Assembly (NCBI GenBank): GCA_002307315.1 | Contig: DBTZ01000025.1 | Span: 1-8,850, forward strand | Direction of reading: 5' to 3' | Source: Alphaproteobacteria bacterium UBA1303 | GTDB taxonomy: Bacteria; Pseudomonadota; Alphaproteobacteria; Micropepsales; Micropepsaceae | Length of the DNA: 8,850 bases | Part shown: positions 1 to 5,729 of the stretch, one piece after another | How the letters are laid out: every line of letters begins with the position of its first letter | Position numbering within the stretch: position 1 is the first letter of the stretch | Notes under the pieces: generated by a model | The model's input: only the letters and a program-made list of their open reading frames with translations | Database searches by the model: none | What the model was told of the DNA's origin: nothing | Made by a program: the position numbers and the translations under genes

Positions 1-116
1 CCGCCGCCGCCCAGTCGATGGCGGACAACGCCCGCCAACTGGCACAGTTGATCGCCCGCTTTAAGACCAAGCGCCAAGGCGAAACCGAGGATAAAGAAGA
101 AAACCTGGCGGCCTGA
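1..116 (+). CDS. Methyl-accepting chemotaxis protein, C-terminal end (partial)
   Basis: Only the last 37 codons are inside the window; the 5' end lies to the left. The reading frame starts at base 3 and ends with TGA at 114-116. The visible residues, rich in Ala and Gln, include SMADNARQLAQLIARFKT, followed by a charged tail ending EENLAA. An SMA-x-x-A-x-QL-x-x-LIARFK segment is typical of the very end of the signalling helical bundle of methyl-accepting chemotaxis proteins, after which the protein runs into a flexible tail. No CheR-tethering pentapeptide of the NWETF type is present at the C-terminus. The sensing domain, membrane segments and CheA/CheW contact hairpin cannot be seen, so ligand and membrane location are unknown. 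The gene converges on the four-helix membrane protein gene, 18 bases away, with no clear terminator between them. Any coiled-coil protein with this tail would look similar, so the call is probable rather than certain. Confidence 0.72.
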   Translation, partial: AAAQSMADNARQLAQLIARFKTKRQGETEDKEENLAA

Positions 117-134
117 GGGTTGCGGCGGAAAGCA

Positions 135-545
135 TCATTCCGTCCGGCGCAGGCTGTTGACGTAGGCAAAGACGAACAGGATACACAGCAGCGCCGGCAG
201 GATCGCGCCGGCAAGCGGAAACGCCACCGGCAGCATGCCGGCGCGGAACAGCACCCAGCGTGATAGATACAGTCCGACCACCACCGGAAAAGCGGTGATG
301 ATCAGAACCCCGCGCCGTTCCAGCGGTTTGCGATCGGCCCAGATCAGCAGCACCGTCCAACCGATCATCAGGGCGGCGCCGTGCGCCATCGCATAGCGGT
401 ATTCCGCGCCGGGAACGAAATTCGCCGCATCCGCAAGATTGACCGAAACATAAAACGGCGAATACAGCATCGCAAACGCCGACAAGGCGTCAAGGACCGC
501 ACCGGTCCAATAGGCGATGCGCAGCATCGGCACACGATCAAGCAT
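135..545 (-). CDS. Small four-helix membrane protein of unknown function
   Basis: This is a 136-residue integral membrane protein whose family function I do not know. The frame is open further upstream, but I chose the ATG at 545-543. It has an AAGGA-type ribosome-binding site in the preceding bases and starts four bases after the stop of the upstream gene, whereas a longer start would overlap that gene. Hydrophobic segments lie at about residues 9-29, 53-70, 79-97 and 106-128, with Arg/Lys-rich loops (ADRKPLERR at 70-78) and a short basic tail SLRRTE. The loop between helices 1 and 2 carries a conserved-looking PGAEYRYAM stretch (45-53). There is no catalytic signature. It is the second gene of a two-gene unit with the ribbon-helix-helix-like protein and is almost certainly co-transcribed with it from the promoter near 850-877. 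Inference: an envelope protein whose amount is set by its DNA-binding partner. A toxin role is possible but nothing in the sequence proves it. Confidence 0.85.
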   Translation of the reverse strand: MLDRVPMLRIAYWTGAVLDALSAFAMLYSPFYVSVNLADAANFVPGAEYRYAMAHGAALMIGWTVLLIWADRKPLERRGVLIITAFPVVVGLYLSRWVLFRAGMLPVAFPLAGAILPALLCILFVFAYVNSLRRTE

Positions 546-549
546 CGGC

Positions 550-819
550 TTATTCCTTCGCCGGTTGTTCGACCAGCTTGTGGCTGTCGGACGCTTTGAG
601 ATCGAGCCCATAGATCGCCTTGATCTGTTCGATCTTTTGAATGGCGTCGGGTCCGAAGGGGGTTTTGCCTTCGAAGGCGTGCAATACGATCCCCTCGATC
701 AGATCGCCCAGGGAAATATCGTGGTACTCGGCCATCGCCTTGAGCACCTTGAGGATGCGCTTTTCTATGCGAATGCCCGTCTGCACGCGTTCAACGACGG
801 GGCTATGCGTCTCGGTCAT
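550..819 (-). CDS. Ribbon-helix-helix-like small protein, putative autoregulator
   Basis: This 89-residue protein starts at the ATG at 819-817, behind an AGGA ribosome-binding site about eight bases upstream. Residues 11-50 have the look of a ribbon-helix-helix (MetJ/Arc/CopG-type) fold: a short strand RVQTGIRIEK, a helix RILKVLKAMAEYHD, a turn, then a second helix LGDLIEGIVLHAFEGK. Residues 51-75 form a predicted amphipathic extension and the tail is polar. Proteins with this fold usually dimerise and bind DNA through the N-terminal strand, often at their own promoter. The promoter of this gene carries two palindromes overlapping the -35/-10 region, which fits autorepression, although I cannot show that this protein binds them. 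It is followed after four bases by the four-helix membrane protein gene, so the two are probably co-transcribed and translationally linked. A small conserved protein of unrelated fold is the main alternative. Confidence 0.85.
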   Translation of the reverse strand: MTETHSPVVERVQTGIRIEKRILKVLKAMAEYHDISLGDLIEGIVLHAFEGKTPFGPDAIQKIEQIKAIYGLDLKASDSHKLVEQPAKE

Positions 820-842
820 GGTGACGTCCTATACATATTCAT

Positions 843-856
843 GGTATAAATATACC
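843..856. promoter_or_regulatory. Second palindrome over the -10 element (candidate operator)
   Basis: GGTATAAATATACC has 6-base arms around two central bases and covers the -10 hexamer of the minus-strand promoter. Its centre is 16 bases from that of the neighbouring 14-base palindrome, about one and a half helical turns. An AT-rich -10 can be partly palindromic by chance, but the GG/CC ends extend the symmetry beyond what a -10 needs. Confidence 0.4.
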
Positions 857-877
857 TATGTACATATGTACAGTCAA
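849..877 (-). promoter_or_regulatory. Sigma70-type promoter of the ribbon-helix-helix / membrane-protein unit
   Basis: Read on the minus strand, TTGACT (877-872) is followed by a 17-base spacer and TATATT (854-849). Both hexamers are close to the housekeeping consensus and the spacing is optimal. Transcription would start near 842, giving a leader of about 20-25 bases before the ATG at 819. The spacer holds one palindrome and the -10 element lies inside another, so a bound repressor would block polymerase. Confidence 0.7.
859..872. promoter_or_regulatory. 14-base perfect palindrome in the promoter spacer (candidate operator)
   Basis: TGTACATATGTACA is a perfect 14-base inverted repeat centred at 865.5. 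It lies between the -35 and -10 elements of the minus-strand promoter and touches the -35. Half-motif copies flank it about three helical turns away on each side: ACATAT at 833-838 and its inverse ATATGT at 894-899. The arrangement is typical of a cooperatively bound repressor site. The binding protein is not known; the product of the first gene downstream is the natural candidate. Confidence 0.55.
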
Positions 878-968
878 GCGCTTACTTACGTCGATATGTC
901 TGCCGGAACCTCGCCCCCACCCCCTTTTTTCGCGCCATTTGCATTACCGGTGCGACCGAAGCGGGTTT

Positions 969-1700
969 ATGCTGGAGCAGCCACCTGCGGATGAACATCG
1001 CATGCCCGGACCGATATATTGCGAAACCGGCCACCCTTTCATGGGCGTGGCCGAGCCGGTAAATTTCGTCACCAACGCACTGATTATCGTCGCCGCGATC
1101 TTCGCTACGCGTTTGGTGCTGCACTCGGCGCAACGGCGAGATGCCGGCCTGTGGGTGCTGATCGCGCTGCTTTTCGCCGTCGGCATCGGCAGCGCGCTCT
1201 GGCACGGCCTGCGCACCATGTTGACGCTGACGCTCGACACCGTTCCGGGCTTGCTGTTTTTGTTCGTGCTGGTGGGACTGTGGTTCGGCGCGCTGTACGG
1301 ACGGCTGGCCGGATGGCTCGCCCCGTTCGGGGTAATCGCCGCCAGCATCGCCGGGGTCTATGCCTGGCGCGCCGGCTTGACCGGATCGGCATTGGCCGCC
1401 CCGCCCTACGCTTTCATTCCGTTTTTCCTGACGGTGACGCTGGCCGGTTCGTGGCTGATCGCCGCCACTCGCAGGCGTTTCGGCGTACCGGCCGCCGCCG
1501 GCGTACCGGCCGCCGCCGGCGGACTTGCCGCGCTCGTTTGCGGACTGATTGCTGCCGTCGGCCGGTCGCTCGACCCGATTGCGTGCGCATATATCCCGTT
1601 CGGCACGCATTTTATCTGGCACACGTTTCTCTCGCTCGCCGCGTATTTCGGCATTGCGACATTGCTGCGCCTCAAATCGGCAAAAAGAAGCAACGGCTGA
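969..1700 (+). CDS. CREST-superfamily membrane hydrolase (alkaline ceramidase-like)
   Basis: This is a predicted seven-helix membrane protein of 243 residues with the full metal-site pattern of the CREST superfamily (alkaline ceramidases, PAQR receptors and relatives). I see S75-x-x-x-H79 in GSALWH, D90 in LTLDTVPG, and H214-x-x-x-H218 in GTHFIWHTF near the C-terminus. Human alkaline ceramidase ACER3 uses Ser, His, Asp and two His at closely similar spacing to hold zinc. The N-terminal IYCETGHPF...AEPVNFVTN (16-36) resembles the calcium-site and first-helix region of ceramidases. The likely reaction is hydrolysis of an amide bond in a lipid such as a ceramide, but the substrate is not shown. 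I chose ATG 969, which leaves 15 residues before the conserved IYCE; ATG 1002 is an alternative, and the open frame back to 858 is unlikely to be translated. A duplicated GVPAAA lies between helices 5 and 6. The phosphodiesterase gene follows after 55 bases and may be co-transcribed. Confidence 0.82.
   Translation: MLEQPPADEHRMPGPIYCETGHPFMGVAEPVNFVTNALIIVAAIFATRLVLHSAQRRDAGLWVLIALLFAVGIGSALWHGLRTMLTLTLDTVPGLLFLFVLVGLWFGALYGRLAGWLAPFGVIAASIAGVYAWRAGLTGSALAAPPYAFIPFFLTVTLAGSWLIAATRRRFGVPAAAGVPAAAGGLAALVCGLIAAVGRSLDPIACAYIPFGTHFIWHTFLSLAAYFGIATLLRLKSAKRSNG
1481..1516 (+). repeat. In-frame 18-base tandem repeat, two copies
   Basis: An 18-base GC-rich unit starting CGGCGTACC occurs twice back to back (1481-1498 and 1499-1516), with a few bases of a third. 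It encodes GVPAAA twice in the loop between helices 5 and 6 of the CREST protein. The copies are identical, which suggests a recent slippage duplication; the frame is kept. Confidence 0.9.
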
Positions 1701-1755
1701 CATTCGGCTGTCATATGCGCGAACGACATTCGCGGCTTCACCGGGAGAACAGACG

Positions 1756-3090
1756 ATGACTTATCGAGCGTTGCGTTTTGCGGTTGTGGCTTTGGCTCTG
1801 GCGCTGGCGGCCGCCGAGGCCAATCCGGTTTTGATGATCTCGGTCGACGGTATGCGCCCGTCCGACGTGATCGATGCCGGAAAACGAGGACTGAAACTGC
1901 CGAACTTGCACGCCCTGATGCAAGAGGGTGCCTATGCCGACGGCGTAGTCAACGTGCTGCCGACCGTCACCTATCCCAACCACACCACACTGGTTACCGG
2001 CGTCGCACCGCTGCTGCACGGCATTGTCAACAACACGACGTTCGATCCCGAAAGCAAGAATGCCGGGGGCTGGTATTGGTATTCCGCCGACATCAAGGTG
2101 CCGACCTTGTGGGATGCGGCGCATAAGGCCGGGCTCAAGACCGCCAGCCTGGGCTGGCCGGTCAGCGTCGGCAATCCGTCGATCGACTACAATATTCCCG
2201 AATTTTGGCGCGCCGGCACCCCCGACGACCTCAAGCTGATAAACGCCCTGTCGACACCGTTCGGCATCACCGACGAAATTGCCAAAGCGGCAGGCATCCC
2301 CTTCGCCGCGGTATACGGCGAAGAGGAAAAGAACGACGCGGCCAAGGCCAAGCTGGCAGCCGCGCTGATAAGCTTGAGGAAGCCGGATTTCATGACCCTG
2401 CACCTATCCAGCCTCGACGGCATCCAGCATGCCAAAGGTCCCGGCACGGATGAGGCCAAGGCGGTGCTCGAAGCCACCGACGCGATGATCGGCGAACTCG
2501 TCGCTGCGGCGAGAAAGGCCGAACCCGCCATCGTCGTCGTCGTCGTCTCCGATCACGGCTTCGCCGCCGTATCGCACCAGGTGAACCTGATGCGGCCGTT
2601 CATCGACGCCGGCCTGATAACCCTCGATGCCGAGGGCAAGAAGGTGGTTTCCTGGGAGGCGATGCCGTGGGATGCCGGCGGCGCGTCGGAAATCGTACTT
2701 TCCCGCCCGGACGATCCGGCGTTGAAGGGAAAAGTCGGCACGCTGTTGAAAAAGCTCGCCGCCGATCCGGCCAACGGCATCGCCCGCGTGATCGACCGTG
2801 CGGAGGCGGACAAAATGGGCGGCGGCAAGGATGCCTCGTTCTTCGTCGACTTCAAAATCGGCTATTACGGCGGGGCCAGCATCGTCATGCCGTTGATCCG
2901 CGACGGCAAGAACAAGGGCACCCACGGCTACTTTCCTACCAACAAGGAAATGCGCGCCTCGTTCTTCATCGCCGGCCCCGGCATCGCCAAAAAGAAGCTG
3001 GGCGAGATCGACATGCGCGACATCGCCCCCACCATCGCCAAGGTGCTGGAAGTGCCCTTCGCATCCGCCAGCGGCAAACCGCGGCTGTAG
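1756..3090 (+). CDS. Secreted type I phosphodiesterase/nucleotide pyrophosphatase
   Basis: This 444-residue enzyme belongs to the alkaline phosphatase superfamily, NPP (ectonucleotide pyrophosphatase/phosphodiesterase) branch. All two-zinc site residues are recognisable: D31 in MISVDGMRP, nucleophile T72 in PTVTYPNHTTLVTG, D221 and H225 in LDGIQHAKGPG, D266 and H267 in VVSDHGF, and H390 in GTHGYFP. Members hydrolyse phosphodiester or pyrophosphate bonds in nucleotides, or in lipids such as sphingomyelin and glycerophosphocholine; the motifs do not settle which. Residues 1-22 form a signal peptide (basic start, long Ala/Leu/Val core, cleavage probably near AEA), so it should act in the periplasm or outside. 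I chose ATG 1756 because it gives this signal peptide and has GGAG nine bases upstream; the open frame back to 1549 overlaps the preceding gene. The C-terminus (IAPTIAKVLEVP...GKP) is the usual family ending, so the gene is complete. The upstream neighbour is the CREST hydrolase; the downstream gene converges. Confidence 0.92.
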   Translation: MTYRALRFAVVALALALAAAEANPVLMISVDGMRPSDVIDAGKRGLKLPNLHALMQEGAYADGVVNVLPTVTYPNHTTLVTGVAPLLHGIVNNTTFDPESKNAGGWYWYSADIKVPTLWDAAHKAGLKTASLGWPVSVGNPSIDYNIPEFWRAGTPDDLKLINALSTPFGITDEIAKAAGIPFAAVYGEEEKNDAAKAKLAAALISLRKPDFMTLHLSSLDGIQHAKGPGTDEAKAVLEATDAMIGELVAAARKAEPAIVVVVVSDHGFAAVSHQVNLMRPFIDAGLITLDAEGKKVVSWEAMPWDAGGASEIVLSRPDDPALKGKVGTLLKKLAADPANGIARVIDRAEADKMGGGKDASFFVDFKIGYYGGASIVMPLIRDGKNKGTHGYFPTNKEMRASFFIAGPGIAKKKLGEIDMRDIAPTIAKVLEVPFASASGKPRL

Positions 3091-3142
3091 TCTCCGCCCG
3101 GCGCCCGAAATTGCGCCCTGCTCCGTCTCGCGCCGCGCCGTA

Positions 3143-4900
3143 TCACACGATCGGTGCGGCGCGGATGAGCCCGCGTAGGGAATTGCCGAGAAAGACTTCG
3201 CCGGTCAGATCCTTCGGGCTCAACATCGCCTCGACGGCTTCGCCGGAATCCACAAGCTCGCGGCGCAGCACGCCGTCGAGCGCGCCGGCATCGAGCGGCG
3301 GCGTCAACAGTTTGCCGTCGCGTTTGACGAAAACCGTGCTGCGGCTGCCCTCGGCGACGAAACCGTCTCGGTTGAGAAAGACGACTTCGTCGCAACCGAG
3401 ACGATCGACGATACGGTTGCGTTCCCGATCATAGGTCTCGCGCAAGGACGTCTTGTGGCGGACGAACAGATCGGCGCCGGACAACCGCTTGGGCGAAACC
3501 GCAAAGGTCCAGCAGGCGGGACCCGGCGGCAGCGGCATCGCCAAGCAAACGAACTGGCCGGTCTCATCCAGCGTCAGGCGCACGCGCAAGGTCTTGGTGG
3601 CGTTGGCGACCGCCCCTTCCAGCGCCCGGCGCGCCGCTTGCTCGTCGAAGGCAATGGCGAAGAATTCCGCCGACCGCTTCATCCGCGCCACGTGAAGATC
3701 GCAGCGGACCAGGCCGTCGCCCGGTACAAACCGCAGGGTTTCGATCAGTTCCAGCGGCCGGCGCGTTTCGGCCAGAAAGCGGCATTTAAGCAAAGCTTCG
3801 GCATATTCGGCATCGCTTTTCGAATCCTGCACCACCGCGCCGCCGATGCCGAAAAAGCCGCGCCCGCCGGAAATCGTCAGGGTGCGAATGGCGACGTTGA
3901 ACCGCGCCGAATACTTGGGGCCGAACCAGCCGACCGCGCCGCAATAGATACCGCGCGCCTTGCCTTCCAGATCGCGGATCGCCTGCATGGCGCGGATCTT
4001 CGGCGCCCCGGTGACCGAACCGCAGGGAAACAACGCACGCAATATCGCGGCGATGCCGGCGTCCTGCCGGAGGTCCGCCGTCACCGTCGAAACCATCTGA
4101 TGCACGGTGGGATAGGTTTCCACCGCAAACAGATCCTTTACCGCGACGCTGCCGCTTTGGGCGATGCGGCCAAGATCGTTGCGCATCAGATCGACGATCA
4201 TCAGGTTCTCGGCGCGGTCCTTGACGCTTGCGGCAAGGGCGTTGCGCGCGGCCTCGTCCTTGTCGCGGTCGAGGTGGCGCGCGGCGGTGCCCTTCATCGG
4301 GCGGGCGGTCAGTTTCCCGTTTTCGAGGGAGAAAAACAGTTCCGGCGACAGGCTGAGGATGCGCCGCTCGCCGTCGTCGACGTACGCGCCGTAGGCGGAA
4401 GCGGAAAACGTCCGCAAATCCCGATAAAATGCCAATGGATCGCCGTAAAACGCAAAGCCGCCGCGGAATGTGAGATTGACCTGATAAAAATCGCCGGCGG
4501 CAATCAGCGCCTTTGCCCGATCGAAACGCTCGCCGTAGTCCGCCTCGCGCCATTCGGTGCGCAAAGGACCGGCGTGGGCGCGCCCGGTACACCAGCCGTC
4601 GAACGCCGGATCGAGAGCCGCCGCATCGACGATCTTTGGCGGATCGAAAATTCCAAACCACAAAAGCGGAGCCAACCGGTGCCGCGGCAGCAGCGGTTGC
4701 AGCCTGGGCTCAAGGACATATCCCATTTCATAGGAAAAATATCCTGCCGCATGCAGACCCATGTCCCAAACCGTCTGCAAGGCAGCCAGGGCGACGGGCA
4801 CCTCCTCCGGGGTATCGGCCCGGATCGTCCCCAGCGGCCGCCCAAAGGCCCGCACACGCCCGTGTGCGGCGTCGTCGACGATGACGGTAGGTTGCAGCAT
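3143..4900 (-). CDS. pabB: Fused aminodeoxychorismate synthase component I / aminodeoxychorismate lyase (PabB-PabC)
   Basis: This 585-residue fusion supplies 4-aminobenzoate for folate. Residues 1 to about 380 are the chorismate-binding PabB part: GDFYQVNLT (136-144), PMKGTAARH (201-209, K203 being the active-site Lys that distinguishes PabB from anthranilate synthase), ENLMIVDLMRNDLG (231-244), ETYPTVHQM (261-269), GSVTGAPK (294-301) and GIGGAVVQDS (351-360). Residues from about 385 to 585 are a PLP fold-type IV lyase (PabC): RHKTSLRETYD with K483 as the expected PLP lysine, DEVVFLNRDGFVAEGSRSTVFV with E517, and a C-terminal EVFLGNSLRGLI. PabB adds ammonia to chorismate; PabC eliminates pyruvate from the product. 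No glutaminase (PabA) is in the window, so it must be elsewhere. The ATG at 4900 has a modest GGAA ribosome-binding site six bases upstream. It diverges from hsp20 over 140 bases, and I see only a weak promoter there (TAGAAT near 4930, no good -35). It converges on the phosphodiesterase gene, 52 bases apart. Confidence 0.95.
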   Translation of the reverse strand: MLQPTVIVDDAAHGRVRAFGRPLGTIRADTPEEVPVALAALQTVWDMGLHAAGYFSYEMGYVLEPRLQPLLPRHRLAPLLWFGIFDPPKIVDAAALDPAFDGWCTGRAHAGPLRTEWREADYGERFDRAKALIAAGDFYQVNLTFRGGFAFYGDPLAFYRDLRTFSASAYGAYVDDGERRILSLSPELFFSLENGKLTARPMKGTAARHLDRDKDEAARNALAASVKDRAENLMIVDLMRNDLGRIAQSGSVAVKDLFAVETYPTVHQMVSTVTADLRQDAGIAAILRALFPCGSVTGAPKIRAMQAIRDLEGKARGIYCGAVGWFGPKYSARFNVAIRTLTISGGRGFFGIGGAVVQDSKSDAEYAEALLKCRFLAETRRPLELIETLRFVPGDGLVRCDLHVARMKRSAEFFAIAFDEQAARRALEGAVANATKTLRVRLTLDETGQFVCLAMPLPPGPACWTFAVSPKRLSGADLFVRHKTSLRETYDRERNRIVDRLGCDEVVFLNRDGFVAEGSRSTVFVKRDGKLLTPPLDAGALDGVLRRELVDSGEAVEAMLSPKDLTGEVFLGNSLRGLIRAAPIV

Positions 4901-4944
4901 GATCGGTTCCGGAAAGTGACCGTTATGGATATTCTACCTTACGC

Positions 4945-4971
4945 CTTGATATGCCGCGTCCGCGCCCACAT
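4945..4971 (+). promoter_or_regulatory. Heat-shock (sigma32/RpoH)-like promoter of hsp20
   Basis: CTTGATA (4945-4951), a 13-base spacer and CCCACAT (4965-4971) resemble the RpoH consensus CTTGAAA and CCCCATnT. The predicted start near 4977-4980 coincides with the first base of the leader hairpin and gives a leader of about 62 bases. It is the best promoter I see ahead of the Hsp20 gene and suits its product; a housekeeping promoter is not evident. Confidence 0.5.
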
Positions 4972-4977
4972 CTTACG

Positions 4978-5033
4978 GGTACGGTGCCCAGATGGGGCCG
5001 TTTACCGTACCAGCCGCCGCTTTGAAAGGGCTG
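4978..5033 (+). promoter_or_regulatory. Structured 5' leader of hsp20, candidate RNA thermometer
   Basis: Two hairpins fill the leader. The first pairs GGTACGGT (4978-4985) with ACCGTACC (5004-5011) and holds an inner GCCC/GGGC stem (4986-4989 with 4995-4998). The second pairs CAGCC (5011-5015) with GGCTG (5029-5033), enclosing the AAAGGG ribosome-binding region at 5025-5030. ROSE-type thermometers are known in leaders of alphaproteobacterial small heat-shock genes, where the last hairpin masks the ribosome-binding site until warmed. Resemblance is architectural only; I have not matched a ROSE consensus. Confidence 0.4.
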
Positions 5034-5040
5034 AGCGAAC

Positions 5041-5475
5041 ATGAACCGAAGCGTATACTTCAACAGTCCGTTTCTCTTGGGTTTCGAGCATCTTGAAACG
5101 CTCTTGGAACGGGCGACCAAAGGCGCCGCCGACAGCTATCCGCCTTATAACATCGAACAGACGGCAAATGACGCCCTGCGCATTACCCTGGCGGTGGCCG
5201 GATTTACCGAAGACGAGCTCAGCGTGACGGTGGAAGATCGCCAACTGATGATCCGCGGCCGGCAAGGCGAAGGCGAAGGCAAGACCTATCTTCATCGCGG
5301 CATTGCCGCCCGCCAGTTTCAGCGCGCCTTCGTCCTGGCCGAAGGCATCGAGGTTGCCGACGCCGCGCTGGCCAACGGGCTTTTGACTATCGATCTGCGG
5401 CGCCCGGAAGCGCAGAGTGTGGTGCGCACCATTGCCATTAAGGCTGAAGGCGCAAAAAAAGGAGTGCCGCGGTGA
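5041..5475 (+). CDS. Hsp20 / alpha-crystallin family small heat-shock protein
   Basis: This 144-residue small heat-shock protein is an ATP-independent chaperone that holds unfolding proteins in oligomers for later refolding by DnaK and ClpB. The alpha-crystallin domain spans about residues 33-123. It begins PPYNIEQTANDALRITLAVAGF (34-55), continues with EDELSVTVEDRQLMIRGRQ, and includes RQFQRAFVLAEGIEVADAALANGLLTIDL (91-119), with the A-x-x-x-NGLL-x-I pattern typical of IbpA-like class A proteins. The N-terminal arm (YFNSPFLLGFEHLETLLER) also resembles IbpA. The tail (RTIAIKAEG) contains an I-x-I motif, used to dock between dimers. ATG 5041 is the only sensible start, and the preceding bases hold AAAGGG and GAG elements partly hidden in a hairpin. 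An RpoH-like promoter lies at 4945-4971. The stop overlaps the start of the DUF1150 gene, so the two are translationally coupled. Confidence 0.95.
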   Translation: MNRSVYFNSPFLLGFEHLETLLERATKGAADSYPPYNIEQTANDALRITLAVAGFTEDELSVTVEDRQLMIRGRQGEGEGKTYLHRGIAARQFQRAFVLAEGIEVADAALANGLLTIDLRRPEAQSVVRTIAIKAEGAKKGVPR

Positions 5476-5729
5476 TGATGCCCGTTGTTCCGGAAATCGG
5501 TCCGCTGGATGTCCTGTTCGATCCGACCCGCGTCGCCTACATCAAGCCGACGCCGAGCGCGGAAGTGCATCGGATGGGGTTGATACCGCCGGGCATCGAA
5601 CTGCCGCCCGACGCCCAGATGTACGTGCTGCATTTGGGCGACGGCACCGTCATCGGCCTGACCGGCGACAAGGAAAGTGCCTACGGCGCGATGGTGCAGA
5701 ACGAACTGATCCCGGTGTCGCTACATTAG
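5475..5729 (+). CDS. DUF1150 family protein, coupled to hsp20
   Basis: This small acidic protein (84 residues from this start) matches what I recall of the DUF1150 family, found mainly in alphaproteobacteria next to Hsp20 genes. Visible hallmarks are the middle segment MYVLHLGDGTVIGLTGDKESAYGA and the C-terminal ending NELIPVSLH, close to the usual N-x-L-x-PVS-x-H end. No function is established that I know of. Three start codons are possible: GTG 5472, ATG 5475 and ATG 5478. GGAG at 5461-5464 serves the first two well. I prefer ATG 5475 because it forms a TGATG overlap with the hsp20 stop; GTG 5472 would form GTGA instead. There are no membrane segments and no signal peptide, so it is probably cytoplasmic. 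Overlap with hsp20 implies co-production under heat stress and suggests a helper or partner of the chaperone (inference). The stop is 32 bases from the converging ptsN stop. Confidence 0.85.
   Translation: MMPVVPEIGPLDVLFDPTRVAYIKPTPSAEVHRMGLIPPGIELPPDAQMYVLHLGDGTVIGLTGDKESAYGAMVQNELIPVSLH

Noticed and set aside
858..968. N-terminal extension of the CREST protein back to ATG 858
   Set aside because: The extension is basic, Pro/His-rich and unlike the family, and would start inside the palindromic promoter region of the opposite unit.
882..1703. 273-codon open frame on the - strand
   Set aside because: Antisense to the CREST hydrolase, low-complexity Arg/Gly/Gln composition, no membrane or domain pattern.
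3091..3142. GGCGC/GCGCC hairpin between the convergent phosphodiesterase and pab genes as a terminator
   Set aside because: Only five base pairs with an eight-base loop and no T-run on either strand.
3455..5044. 529-codon open frame on the + strand
   Set aside because: It lies antisense to the well-supported PabB-PabC gene and its product is Arg/Gln/Gly-rich without a recognisable fold; long mirror frames are common at high GC.
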